This document shows, one piece after another, positions 56,036 through 64,000 of a DNA stretch of 64,000 bases. The stretch's first letter is position 1. The number at the start of each line of letters is the position of its first letter. Source of the DNA: an uncultured Solimonas sp. (GTDB taxonomy: Bacteria; Pseudomonadota; Gammaproteobacteria; Nevskiales; Nevskiaceae); NCBI GenBank assembly GCA_946478985.1, contig CAMLDZ010000002.1, forward strand, positions 13,452-77,451, written 5' to 3'. The translations under genes and the position numbers were made by a program. The notes beneath the pieces are model-generated. The model ran no database searches and was not told where the DNA came from. It saw only the letters and a list, made by a program, of their open reading frames with translations.

Positions 56036-56821
56036 ATGGCCCAGTTCACGCTGCCGCAGAACTCCAAGATCGACAAGAAGGCCGGCAAGGTCTTCAAGGC
56101 GCCGGCCGGCGCCAAGAAGGTGCAGGCCTTCAAGATCTACCGCTACGACCCCGAAACCAACGCCAATCCGCGTGTCGATACCTATGAAGTCGACATGGCG
56201 GCCTGTGGGCCGATGGTTCTCGACGCGCTGATCAAGATCAAGAACGAAGTCGATGCCACGCTGACGTTCCGCCGCTCCTGCCGCGAAGGCATCTGCGGCT
56301 CGTGCGCGATGAACATCGACGGCACCAACACGCTGGCCTGCATCAAGTCCTGCGACGAGGTGAAGGGCGACGTCAAGGTCTACCCGCTGCCGCACATGCC
56401 GGTGGTCAAGGATCTGGTGCCGGACCTCACGCACTTCTACGCGCAGCTGGCGTCGATCGAGCCCTGGCTCAAGACCGACACGCCGGCGCCGACGCGCGAG
56501 CGCCTGCAGTCGGAAGAGGACCGTGCCAAGCTCGACGGTCTCTACGAGTGCATCCTCTGCGCCTGCTGCAGCACGTCCTGCCCGAGCTACTGGTGGAACG
56601 GCGACCGCTACCTGGGCCCGGCGATCCTGCTGCAGGCATACCGCTGGCTGGTCGACAGCCGCGACGAGGCCACCGGCGACCGTCTCGACGCGCTGGAAGA
56701 TCCGTTCAAGCTGTACCGCTGCCACACCATCATGAACTGCTCGAAGACCTGCCCGAAGGGACTCAATCCCGCCAAGGCGATCGCCGAGACCAAGAAGATG
56801 CTGGTCGAGCGCAAGATCTGA
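56036..56821 (+). CDS. sdhB: Succinate dehydrogenase iron-sulfur subunit
   Basis: A 261-residue SdhB. The [2Fe-2S] ligands are in [16 protein letters not shown] and the following TLAC; [4Fe-4S] and [3Fe-4S] ligands are in [18 protein letters not shown] and the later [18 protein letters not shown] basic N-terminal extension ([16 protein letters not shown]) precedes the ferredoxin domain. Starts 33 bases after sdhA. A terminator-like hairpin follows its stop. Confidence 0.98.
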   Translation: MAQFTLPQNSKIDKKAGKVFKAPAGAKKVQAFKIYRYDPETNANPRVDTYEVDMAACGPMVLDALIKIKNEVDATLTFRRSCREGICGSCAMNIDGTNTLACIKSCDEVKGDVKVYPLPHMPVVKDLVPDLTHFYAQLASIEPWLKTDTPAPTRERLQSEEDRAKLDGLYECILCACCSTSCPSYWWNGDRYLGPAILLQAYRWLVDSRDEATGDRLDALEDPFKLYRCHTIMNCSKTCPKGLNPAKAIAETKKMLVERKI

Positions 56822-56855
56822 TCGCCGCGGTGATCGGTGCAGCACGTTTCAAGAA

Positions 56856-56885
56856 CGAGGGCGGCTCTGCCGCCCTCGTCGTTTG
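56856..56885 (+). terminator. Terminator-like hairpin after sdhB
   Basis: CGAGGGCGGC (56856-56865) pairs perfectly with GCCGCCCTCG (56869-56878) around TCT, followed by a T-poor tail (TCGTTTGT). It probably ends or attenuates the sdhCDAB message before sdhE. Confidence 0.65.
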
Positions 56886-56907
56886 TGGAGACAGGCAATG
56901 AGCAGTG

Positions 56908-56967
56908 CCCTCACCCCACCGTCCGCGTCGCGGACGGTCCCCCCCTCTCCCGCATTGCGGGAGAGGG
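56908..56967. repeat. REP-like palindromic element, second copy
   Basis: Starts CCCTCACCCC and contains ACCGTCCG/CGGACGGT (56918-56938) and CCCTCTCCCGC/GCGGGAGAGGG (56943-56967) hairpins, the latter nearly identical to that at 43471-43497. It lies between sdhB and sdhE. Confidence 0.72.
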
Positions 56968-56989
56968 ACCATAGTGTTGCTGCGCGACC

Positions 56990-57226
56990 ATGAGTTCGGA
57001 TGGACGCCTGCGCTGGCTGCTGCGGCGTGGCATGAAGGAACTCGACGTGCTGATGGAGCGCTACTACGCGCACCGCTGGCCGCAGGCGCCGGCCGACGAG
57101 AAGGCCGAGTTCCTGCGTCTGGTCACGCTCTGCGAAGACCCGGACATCTGGGCCTGGGCGATGGGCTACGAAGAGGTGCCGGCCGAATATGTCGTCATCA
57201 TCGAACAGCTTCGCGTCTACCGTTGA
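56990..57226 (+). CDS. sdhE: FAD assembly factor SdhE
   Basis: A 78-residue protein of the SdhE/YgfY family that promotes covalent FAD attachment to SdhA. The conserved RRGMKELD motif (RGxxE) is near residue 12, followed by LVTLCEDPDIWAWAMGYEEVP, the usual C-terminal half. It lies after sdhB but is separated from it by a hairpin and a REP-like element, and overlaps ygfX by 38 bases. Confidence 0.93.
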   Translation: MSSDGRLRWLLRRGMKELDVLMERYYAHRWPQAPADEKAEFLRLVTLCEDPDIWAWAMGYEEVPAEYVVIIEQLRVYR

Positions 57227-57626
57227 TCTACAGCTGCGGCCTTCGCTGCGCGCGCTACGGCTGATTTTCGCGCTGCACGCGCTGTGCATCGGCCTGCTGC
57301 CGCTGGCGATGCAGCCGGGCTGGCCGGCCGTGGCGCTCGCCGCCGCATTCGCCGCGTCCTGGCTGTGGCTGCGCCGGCATCCGGCATTGGGTTTGGGCAA
57401 GCAGGCGATCGAGCGCATCGTCTGGCACGCCGACGGCGGCTGGAGCCTGTGGATCGGCAAGCGCGAGATCCGCGCCGAGCTGCGCGGCGAAAGCCTGGTT
57501 CATCACCGCCTGCTGGTGCTGCGCTGGCGCGGCGACGACGGCCGCCGCTACACGCGGCTGATCGCCGGCGACGAGGCGGCGGAATCGCCGCTGCGGCAGC
57601 TGCGCGCACGGCTCAGCGTCAGCTGA
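57189..57626 (+). CDS. YgfX-like membrane protein
   Basis: A 145-residue protein: two adjacent membrane helices (LRLIFALHALCIGLLPLAM and VALAAAFAASWLWLR) and a small cytoplasmic beta domain (WHADGGWSLWIGKREIRAEL). Topology and position directly after sdhE match YgfX, described in E. coli as a membrane partner of SdhE/YgfY. The ATG at 57189 lies inside sdhE, giving a 38-base overlap; no later in-frame ATG precedes the first helix. Confidence 0.75.
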   Translation: MSSSSNSFASTVDLQLRPSLRALRLIFALHALCIGLLPLAMQPGWPAVALAAAFAASWLWLRRHPALGLGKQAIERIVWHADGGWSLWIGKREIRAELRGESLVHHRLLVLRWRGDDGRRYTRLIAGDEAAESPLRQLRARLSVS

Positions 57627-57633
57627 TCGCCCT

Positions 57634-59235
57634 TCAGCGCGGCGCGCGGCCGGGCAGGATCGTCGGCTGCGTGCTGCCGTCGGTTTGCGGATGGTCGAGC
57701 GTGTAGTGCAGGCCGCGCGACTCATGCCGCGCCAGCGCCGAGCGCACGATCAGGTCAGAACAACGCACGAGATTGCGCAGTTCGAGCAGATCGGCATTGA
57801 TGCGGTGGTGGCCGTAGAACTCGTCGATCTCGGCTTTCAGCAGCTGCACGCGGTGCAGTGCGCGCTGCAGGCGCTTGGTGGTGCGGACGATGCCGACGTA
57901 ATCCCACATGAAGGTGCGCAGCTCCAGCCAGTTGTGGCTGATGACGACGTCTTCGTCGGAATCGGTGACGCGCGATTCGTCCCAGGGCTTGAGGTCGACC
58001 GGACGCTCGCGTTCCGGCAGCACCTTGATCAGGTCGTCCGCCGCCGCCTGTGCGAACACCAGGCATTCCAGCAGCGAGTTCGACGCCAGGCGGTTGGCGC
58101 CATGCAGGCCGGTGCAGGCGATCTCGCCGATCGCGTAGAGGCCGTCGACATCGGTGCGCGCCGCCAGATCGGTGACGACGCCGCCGCAGGTGAAATGCGC
58201 CGACGGCACCACCGGGATCGGCTGCTTGCAGATGTCGATGCCCAGCGTCAGGCAATGCGCGTGGATGCTCGGGAAATGGTGCTGGATGAAGCTCGCCGGC
58301 TTGTGCGTGATGTCGAGGTAGACGTGGCGCAGGCCGAGCCGCTTCATCTCGTGGTCGATCGCGCGGGCGACGATATCGCGCGGCGCCAGCTCCTCACGCG
58401 GGTCGAAGCGCGGCATGAAGCGCTCGCCCGGCGTGCCGTCCGGATTGACCAGCCGCAGCACCGCGCCTTCGCCGCGCAGCGCTTCCGAGATCAGGAAATT
58501 GCGCGTGTCGCGGTGATACAGCGTGGTCGGATGGAACTGCATGAATTCCATGTTGGCGACGCGGCAGCCGGCCCGCCAGGCCATCGCGATGCCGTCACCG
58601 GACGCGCCGTGCGGATTGCTCGAATACAGGTAGACCTGATTCGCACCACCGGTGGCCAGAACCACCGCCTTGGCGGTCACCGCACTGACGCGGCTCGACG
58701 GCACATCGTAGAGATAAGCGCCTTGCACGCGCTGGCGCGCCGGATCGACGATCAGATCGACAGCGACGCAGAACTCGCGGATGCGGATGTTGGGATGCGC
58801 GGCCGCAAGCCCCGCCAGCGTGGTCTCGACGGCGCGACCGGTGGCGTCGGCGGCGTGGACCACGCGGCGATGGCTGTGGCCACCCTCGCGCGTCAGGTGC
58901 AGGCGCTTGCCGCGGTTCTCGCCGTCCTCCTGGGTGAAGGCGACGCCCTGTTCGAGCAGCCACTCGATGCAGCCGGGACCGCGCTCGACCGTGAAGCGCA
59001 CCGCCGCCTCGTCGCAGAGGCCGGCGCCGGCGACCAGCGTGTCGTGGATGTGGTTCTCGGTGGAATCGTCGGCGTCGAGCACTGCCGAGATGCCGCCCTG
59101 TGCCCACAGCGTGCTGCCCGATTGCAGGCTGGTCTTGGAGACGACGACGACGCGGTGGCCGGCCTTGGCCAGCCGCAGCGCACAGGACAGGCCGGCAGCG
59201 CCGCTGCCGATGACGAGGACTTCCACTGCGTTCAT
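57634..59235 (-). CDS. nadB: L-aspartate oxidase
   Basis: A 533-residue flavoprotein oxidising L-aspartate to iminoaspartate for NAD synthesis. FAD motif [32 protein letters not shown], the active-site segment [27 protein letters not shown], and [15 protein letters not shown]. It resembles SdhA but lacks its covalent-FAD His ([10 protein letters not shown]). The gene is divergent from rpoE, as in many gammaproteobacteria. Confidence 0.97.
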   Translation of the reverse strand: MNAVEVLVIGSGAAGLSCALRLAKAGHRVVVVSKTSLQSGSTLWAQGGISAVLDADDSTENHIHDTLVAGAGLCDEAAVRFTVERGPGCIEWLLEQGVAFTQEDGENRGKRLHLTREGGHSHRRVVHAADATGRAVETTLAGLAAAHPNIRIREFCVAVDLIVDPARQRVQGAYLYDVPSSRVSAVTAKAVVLATGGANQVYLYSSNPHGASGDGIAMAWRAGCRVANMEFMQFHPTTLYHRDTRNFLISEALRGEGAVLRLVNPDGTPGERFMPRFDPREELAPRDIVARAIDHEMKRLGLRHVYLDITHKPASFIQHHFPSIHAHCLTLGIDICKQPIPVVPSAHFTCGGVVTDLAARTDVDGLYAIGEIACTGLHGANRLASNSLLECLVFAQAAADDLIKVLPERERPVDLKPWDESRVTDSDEDVVISHNWLELRTFMWDYVGIVRTTKRLQRALHRVQLLKAEIDEFYGHHRINADLLELRNLVRCSDLIVRSALARHESRGLHYTLDHPQTDGSTQPTILPGRAPR

Positions 59236-59433
59236 AGAACCTAAGGTTCGAGGGGCCGAAACCTGAGCGTTTGTCCGGGGGCGCGGGTACAATGCGCCTC
59301 TTTTACGCCGCTGCCGCCGCCGGCTTGGCGCCATCACAGTGCCTTGCCCGCATCGCGGCGCAGGCCGTGGCGCCGAGGCCCGGCGACGGGCGGAAGTTTA
59401 CCGGTTTCGCGCTGGCGAAACCGCCGGACGCAG

Positions 59434-60006
59434 ATGAGCGAAACCACGACCGACGAACAGCTCGTAGTGCGGGCGCAGGCAGGTGATGCCCGCGCCTTCG
59501 AGTTGCTCGTGCGCAAGTACCAGCACAAGATCGTTCAGCTCGTCAGCCGCCTGGTCGGTGAGGCCGATGCTCCGGACGTGGCGCAGGAGACCTTCATCCG
59601 CGCCTATCGCGCGATGGCGGGTTTCCGCGGCCAGTCGGCGTTCTATACATGGCTGTACCGCATCGGCATCAACACCGCGAAGAATTACATCGTTTCGCGT
59701 GGCCGCCGCCCGGCCGATCAGGACATCGATATCGCCGATGCGGAACTGTATGGCCATACCGAGCATCTAAGCGATACCAACACGCCCGAGGCGGCGCTGC
59801 TGACGGAGGAGATTCGCGACAAGGTGGCGGAGACGATCGCCAGGTTGCCGCCGGACCTGCGCACGGCAATTACCTTGCGCGAACTCGAAGGCCTGTCGTA
59901 CGAGGAGATCGCCGAGGCGATGGACTGTCCGATCGGCACGGTGCGATCGCGGATCTTCCGCGCTCGCGAGGCGATCGACGCCGTGCTCAAGCCTTTGCTT
60001 GACTGA
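59434..60006 (+). CDS. rpoE: Envelope-stress sigma factor RpoE (AlgU-like)
   Basis: A 190-residue group IV sigma factor. Region 2 is FELLVRKYQHKIVQLVSRL and DAPDVAQETFIRAYRAM with FRGQSAFYTWLYRI; region 4 is ELEGLSYEEIAEAMDCPIG and TVRSRIFRAREAID. ATG 59434 gives the canonical MSETTTDEQLV start. It directs envelope-stress genes and is held by the RseA anti-sigma encoded next. About 200 bases separate it from nadB, with a -10-like TACAAT at 59288. Confidence 0.97.
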   Translation: MSETTTDEQLVVRAQAGDARAFELLVRKYQHKIVQLVSRLVGEADAPDVAQETFIRAYRAMAGFRGQSAFYTWLYRIGINTAKNYIVSRGRRPADQDIDIADAELYGHTEHLSDTNTPEAALLTEEIRDKVAETIARLPPDLRTAITLRELEGLSYEEIAEAMDCPIGTVRSRIFRAREAIDAVLKPLLD

Positions 60007-60051
60007 GTGTGGATCGAGGCGATGAACGGTAGGTCCTCGCCTGTAGTTGCG

Positions 60052-60078
60052 GGAACTTTTCTGCAGTTTTGTGGTTAA
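60052..60078 (+). promoter_or_regulatory. Possible sigma-E type promoter ahead of rseA
   Basis: GGAACTT (60052-60058) matches the sigma-E -35 element; GGTTAA (60073-60078) resembles the -10, with a 14-base spacer that is slightly short. It would allow autoregulation of the anti-sigma genes. Weak evidence. Confidence 0.3.
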
Positions 60079-60107
60079 GGATATATTCAGATTTTCCGGT
60101 GCATCGC

Positions 60108-60707
60108 ATGTCCCAAGAAACTCTGTCCGCCTTGCTCGATGGCGAATGTTCGCCCGAGGAACTCGACGCGCTGCTGGATGCGCTGGAGACCTCGCCGCAG
60201 CTGAAATCGCAATGGAGCCGACTTTGTTCGGCGCAGGACGCCCGCGCCGGTGTGCGCCTCAAGCCGCTCGGATCCGACGACTTCTGTGCCGCGGTGATGG
60301 CCGGCATTGCCGCCGAGCCCGCGCCGCAGCGGTCGCACACGGTGGTGCCGCTGCCCGTGCGCAACAAGCGCGTGCTGCCATGGCGGCGGCTGGCCGGACT
60401 GGCGCTGGCGGCGTCGGTTGCTGCGGTGGCGGTGACGCTGGGCTTCAACTTCGGCAAGGTCGGCGACACCGGCACGTCCGGCGAGGCGCAGATCGTCGAT
60501 GGCGGCGCGCTGCAGACGGTGGCGATGGAAAACCCGGGCGCAGTCGATGACGACCTGCGCAACTATCTGCTCGAACACAGCAACACCTTGGCCGACCGCG
60601 GCGTCGGCGGGGCGCTCTCGTATGCCCGCTTCGCCGCGCGTACCGGCGATGCGGCCTTTGCCCAGCCGGCCAGCCTGACGACGTACGACGGCGGTAGTCA
60701 GCAGTGA
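60108..60707 (+). CDS. rseA: Anti-sigma-E factor RseA (MucA-like)
   Basis: A 199-residue single-pass protein. The N-terminal cytoplasmic domain starts MSQETLSALLDGECSPEELD and binds RpoE; a membrane helix (LAGLALAASVAAVAVTLGF) lies at about 94-112, and the periplasmic part, including ALSYARF, would contact RseB. Regulated proteolysis at the membrane releases the sigma factor. ATG 60108 has no clear ribosome site. Its stop overlaps the GTG of rseB. Confidence 0.92.
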   Translation: MSQETLSALLDGECSPEELDALLDALETSPQLKSQWSRLCSAQDARAGVRLKPLGSDDFCAAVMAGIAAEPAPQRSHTVVPLPVRNKRVLPWRRLAGLALAASVAAVAVTLGFNFGKVGDTGTSGEAQIVDGGALQTVAMENPGAVDDDLRNYLLEHSNTLADRGVGGALSYARFAARTGDAAFAQPASLTTYDGGSQQ

Positions 60708-61735
60708 AGCCCCGCTTCGCACTAGGGCTCGCCGCGACCGCGTGGAGCCTGATGGCCGATGCGGCCGAGCCGAGCGCCGCCGACTGGCTGGCGCGGATGA
60801 GCGAAGCGGCGCGCACCACCAACTACCAGGGCGTCATCGTTTACCAGACGCGCGATCGCCTGGAGACCATGCGCGTCGTCCACCGCTACGCCGGTGGCCG
60901 CGAGGTCGAGCGCGTGCAGACGCTGACCGGCGATCCACGCGAGATCCTCAAGCAGGGCAACCAGGTGATCTGCCTGCTGCCCAAGGATCGCAAGGTCACG
61001 CTGGAACTGCCGACGCCCAAGGGCCTGTTCCCCGGCCTCAACGCCGAGCGCGTCGCGCAGATCTCCCGCTATTACGAATTCCAGGACATCGGCGAGGCGC
61101 GCATCGCCGGCCGCAAGTGCCGCGGCATCACCATCGCGCCGCGTGATCAGTTCCGCTATGGCTACGAGATCTGGGCCGACGCCAAGACGGCGGTGCCGGT
61201 CAAGGTCAACCTGCTCGGCAAGCAGGCGGCGGTGATGGAACAGCTGATGTTCACCGAGATCCAGTTCCCGGCGTCGATTCCGGACAAGGATCTGCAGACC
61301 GAACTGGATCCCGAAAAATTCCGTCGCGTCACCCGCGTCGTCCAGGATCCGCAGCCGTTCGATGCCAAGGCCGCCGGCGACACCCAGTTCGCCAATCTGC
61401 CGCCCGGCTATCACGTGACGATGCGCGATCTGCGGCCGACCGCTGATGGCCAGGGCGTGGTCGAGCACCTGCTGCTGTCCGACGGCCTGTCGGCGATCTC
61501 GGTGTTCTCGGCGCGCCGCAAGGTGCCGGCACAGGCCTTCCAGGGCGTTTCGCAGATCGGCACCCTGCATGCCTACGGACGCACCGTCGGCACGCTGCAC
61601 ATCACCGTGGTCGGCGAGGCGCCGTCGGAGACCGTGCGGCTGATCGGCGAGGGCGTGCAGCCGCAGGCGGCTGCGGTGCCAGCACCGGCCGAAGCGGGCA
61701 CGGAAGCCGGTGCTGCTGCCGCGCCCAATCGTTGA
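60704..61735 (+). CDS. rseB: Sigma-E regulatory protein RseB (MucB-like)
   Basis: A 343-residue periplasmic protein with a short signal peptide. Typical RseB features: WLARMSEAARTTNYQGVIVY, PTPKGLFPGL, and GRKCRGITIAPRDQFRYGY in the LolA-like domain; LLSDGLSAISVF and GTLHAYGRTVG in the C-terminal domain. It shields RseA from the DegS protease until outer-membrane stress signals bind. Starts at GTG 60704 overlapping the rseA stop. The C-terminus has an Ala/Pro-rich extension. Confidence 0.94.
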   Translation: MKPRFALGLAATAWSLMADAAEPSAADWLARMSEAARTTNYQGVIVYQTRDRLETMRVVHRYAGGREVERVQTLTGDPREILKQGNQVICLLPKDRKVTLELPTPKGLFPGLNAERVAQISRYYEFQDIGEARIAGRKCRGITIAPRDQFRYGYEIWADAKTAVPVKVNLLGKQAAVMEQLMFTEIQFPASIPDKDLQTELDPEKFRRVTRVVQDPQPFDAKAAGDTQFANLPPGYHVTMRDLRPTADGQGVVEHLLLSDGLSAISVFSARRKVPAQAFQGVSQIGTLHAYGRTVGTLHITVVGEAPSETVRLIGEGVQPQAAAVPAPAEAGTEAGAAAAPNR

Positions 61736-61849
61736 GTCCGTTGGGGCGCGCCGCGCGCCGGATCTGCGCCGCGTTTGAATTTCCAAGCGGAATCCATTGA
61801 AATCCGCGGTATTCCGCGCGAACTTCCCTCGCGCGTCCCGGAGTACTCG

Positions 61850-63337
61850 ATGAAGCCTGCCGCCCCCACGCGGCTGTTCCTGGCGGCCTGTCTGGTTCTG
61901 GCCTGCAGCGCCTGCAAACGCGACGGCGCGGCTGGCAGCGGTGCCTATCCTGATTTCGCCGATCTGGTCGACCGCGTGTCGCCGTCGGTGGTCAACATCA
62001 GCACGGTGCCGGCAGAGACGCCGCCCGAGCAGCAGCAGGCGCGCGCCGACAGCGATGCCGAAGCACTGCGCAACGCGCCCGAGTGGTTCAGGCGCTTCCT
62101 CGAAGAGCATCCCGAGGAGGATCCGGACAGCCGCGACGACAGCGAGGTGCTGCCGCCGGGACCGCAGTCCCTGGGCTCGGGCTTCGTGCTCTGGCAGGAC
62201 GGCTACATCCTCACCAACTTCCATGTCGTCCGCGACGCCAAGGAAGTGATCGTGCGTCTGCTGGATCGACGCCAGTTCACCGCCCAGGTCGTGGGCAGCG
62301 ACGAGGCCAGCGATGTGGCATTGCTGAAGATCGATGCGCACGATCTGCCGGTGGTCAAGGTCGGCGACGCCGGCAAGCTGCGCCCGGGCCAGTGGGCGCT
62401 GGCGATCGGCTCGCCGTTCGGTTTCGACTATTCGGTCACCGCCGGCATCATCTCCGCCAAGGGTCGTGCGCTGATCACCGAGCAGTACGTACCGTTCATC
62501 CAGACCGACGTGGCGATCAACCCCGGCAATTCCGGAGGCCCGCTGTTCAACATGGCGGGCGAGGTGATCGGCATGAATTCGCAGATCTACTCGCAGTCCG
62601 GCGGTTACCAGGGCCTGTCGTTCTCGATCCCCATCGACGTCGCCGCCAAGGTCGCCCGCCAGCTCAAGGAGCAGGGTCGCGTCACGCGCGGCTGGCTGGG
62701 CGTAGTGGTGCAGGAGATCGACCGCGACATGGCGCAGCAGGCGCGCATGGACAAGCCGGAAGGCGCGCTGGTGGCGCGCGTGATGCCGGACAGCCCGGCC
62801 GCCAAGGCCGGACTCAAGGAAGGCGACATCATTCTCAGCTACAACGGTCAGGAACTGGCCAGCTCTTCCTCGCTGCCGCCGATGGTCGGCATCACCGATC
62901 CGGGCGAGATCGCCTCGCTCAAGCTGCTGCGCGACGGCAAGGCGCTGACCGTCAAAGTCGACGTCGGCACGCTGACGCCGGAACTGGAAAAGGCCGATGC
63001 CCAGGCGGCACCGGCGCCCGATCTCGAGGCGCCGCCGCCGCCGATCGGCCCGCTGGGCCTGGTGGTGCGGCCGCTTGCAGCCGACGAGCGCCGCAAGGCG
63101 CAGGTCGTCAGCGGCGGCGTGCTGGTGATCGCCGTCGACGGTGCGGCCTCGCGCGCCGGCGTTCGTGCCGGCGACGTGCTGCTGCAGATCTCCGGGCAGG
63201 AGATCGACGCCCCGGACCGGCTGGCCACCGTCGTCGGCCGGCTGACGCCGGGCGCCACCGTGCAGGTGCTGGTGCAGCGGCGCGGCTCGCCGCTGTTCCT
63301 GACGCTGGACGTGCCGCGCGGCGCGCCGCCGAGCTGA
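61850..63337 (+). CDS. mucD: Periplasmic serine protease DegP/MucD
   Basis: A 495-residue HtrA protease. Probable lipoprotein-type signal (LFLAACLVLACSAC). Catalytic triad His125 (LTNFHVV), Asp155 (ASDVALL) and Ser228 (NPGNSGGP); two PDZ domains at about 275-370 and 400-490. Between residues 60 and 105 lies a long acidic insert. It degrades misfolded envelope proteins and, in pseudomonads, restrains the sigma-E/AlgU response. It sits 114 bases after rseB and overlaps the next gene by one base. Confidence 0.95.
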   Translation: MKPAAPTRLFLAACLVLACSACKRDGAAGSGAYPDFADLVDRVSPSVVNISTVPAETPPEQQQARADSDAEALRNAPEWFRRFLEEHPEEDPDSRDDSEVLPPGPQSLGSGFVLWQDGYILTNFHVVRDAKEVIVRLLDRRQFTAQVVGSDEASDVALLKIDAHDLPVVKVGDAGKLRPGQWALAIGSPFGFDYSVTAGIISAKGRALITEQYVPFIQTDVAINPGNSGGPLFNMAGEVIGMNSQIYSQSGGYQGLSFSIPIDVAAKVARQLKEQGRVTRGWLGVVVQEIDRDMAQQARMDKPEGALVARVMPDSPAAKAGLKEGDIILSYNGQELASSSSLPPMVGITDPGEIASLKLLRDGKALTVKVDVGTLTPELEKADAQAAPAPDLEAPPPPIGPLGLVVRPLAADERRKAQVVSGGVLVIAVDGAASRAGVRAGDVLLQISGQEIDAPDRLATVVGRLTPGATVQVLVQRRGSPLFLTLDVPRGAPPS

Positions 63338-63597
63338 TGGCGTCCGCCGCCACGCCGCCGCGCTGGCTGTTGCTGTCGCGGCCCGACTGCCATCTTTGCG
63401 AGGACTTCGAGGCGGCGCTGCGCGAGCATCTGGGCGCCACGCCGCTGCTGCTCGACCATGCCGATGTCGACAGCCGCGGCGAGTGGAAGCTGCGTTTCGG
63501 CATCCGCATCCCGGTGCTGCTGGACGAGCGCGGCGAGGTGCTGGCCGAGGGCTTGTTCGACGCCGCCGCCTTCGACCGAGCCCGTGGCGCCGGCTGA
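63337..63597 (+). CDS. Glutaredoxin-like protein (DUF836)
   Basis: An 86-residue thioredoxin-fold protein with RPDCHLCEDFEAAL containing the CHLC redox pair (about residues 19-22), and IRIPVLLDERGEVL holding the cis-Pro. It is the glutaredoxin-like DUF836 protein that commonly sits between mucD/degP and lepA. ATG overlaps the protease stop (TGATG). Confidence 0.88.
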   Translation: MASAATPPRWLLLSRPDCHLCEDFEAALREHLGATPLLLDHADVDSRGEWKLRFGIRIPVLLDERGEVLAEGLFDAAAFDRARGAG

Positions 63598-63687
63598 ACG
63601 CCGGAGCACAGAACCGATCTGGCGCAAAGGCTTATACTGCGCGGCCTTTTTTGCGGCCGTTGAACGGCTTGGCCGCCAGCGACGTCC

Positions 63688-64000
63688 ATGAATCAGGATC
63701 ACATCCGTAATTTCTGCATCATTGCCCATATCGACCACGGCAAGTCGACGCTGGCTGACCGCTTCATCCAGCTGACCGGCGGCCTGGAGCAGCGCGAGAT
63801 GCAGGCGCAGGTGCTCGACAACAATCCGATCGAGCGCGAACGCGGCATCACCATCAAGGCGCAGGCGGTGCAGCTGCACTATCGCGCCAGGAACGGCGAG
63901 CTCTACCAGTTCAACCTGATCGATACCCCGGGACACGTCGACTTTTCCTATGAAGTCAGCCGCTCGCTGGCCGCCTGCGAAGGCGCGCTGCTGGTGGTCG
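63688..64000 (+). CDS. lepA: Elongation factor 4 (LepA), truncated by the window end
   Basis: The first 104 codons of LepA, a ribosome-bound GTPase acting in translation. G1 motif [14 protein letters not shown] at 13-26, switch [12 protein letters not shown], and G3 [16 protein letters not shown]. The rest lies beyond the window. A -10-like TATACT is at 63633-63638. Confidence 0.97.
   Translation, partial: MNQDHIRNFCIIAHIDHGKSTLADRFIQLTGGLEQREMQAQVLDNNPIERERGITIKAQAVQLHYRARNGELYQFNLIDTPGHVDFSYEVSRSLAACEGALLVV

Noticed and set aside
60722..62341. 539-codon minus-strand frame opposite rseB-mucD
   Set aside because: Antisense shadow; the plus strand matches the conserved sigma-E operon.

Overview
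The window reads as a stretch of chromosome from a high-GC gammaproteobacterium. Gene order points to the Xanthomonadales/Nevskiales side of the class (inference from synteny; no 16S or database check). The markers are nadB divergent from rpoE-rseA-rseB-mucD-grx-lepA, sdhCDAB followed by sdhE-ygfX, and the set DUF2066/AI-2E permease/hda facing purM-purN. I saw no rRNA, tRNA, CRISPR array or transposase. Genes are tightly packed, and many neighbours are coupled by ATGA or GTGA stop/start overlaps.

Layout. 1-4.3 kb: a divergent pair, an incomplete SLOG-like/TRAFs-binding (DUF4071-type) protein on the minus strand and a TIR-transmembrane-WD40 protein on the plus strand; this is the best candidate for an under-described signalling or defence system. 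4.4-18.5 kb: mostly core genes (Lys/Ala-rich histone-like protein, proS, lytic transglycosylase, wrbA, hda, AI-2E permease, purMN, transaldolase) plus a NUDIX-metallo-beta-lactamase fusion and an ABC exporter. 18.5-26.3 kb: an accessory, stress-flavoured region with a BON protein, ergothioneine genes egtB and egtD, a frameshifted short-chain dehydrogenase, small unknown proteins, an HdeD-like protein, a flavodoxin and a VIT-family metal transporter.

26.3-41.7 kb holds an efflux locus: TolC-like outer membrane protein, HlyD-like adaptor, MacB-type ATPase, two FtsX-type permeases and an NtrC-family regulator. Two GG-N10-GC sigma-54 promoters, each preceded by TGTCCGCG repeats, precede the first two genes, so the regulator probably drives its own transporter. 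Its likely partner kinase lies about 6.4 kb further on, separated by a minus-strand block (LysR regulator, MFS transporter, TonB-dependent receptor, PhoD-type phosphatase) that looks inserted.

41.7-52 kb: polar amino-acid ABC permease and ATPase without a binding protein, a methyltransferase, an enoyl-CoA hydratase-family protein, M28 and S9 peptidases divergent from a POT peptide transporter, and a secreted trypsin-like protease with a GlyGly-CTERM-like tail. 52-57.6 kb: succinate dehydrogenase with several assembly factors (YgfZ, an SDHAF4/DUF1674 homologue, SdhE). 57.6-64 kb: nadB, the sigma-E envelope-stress operon, and the start of lepA.
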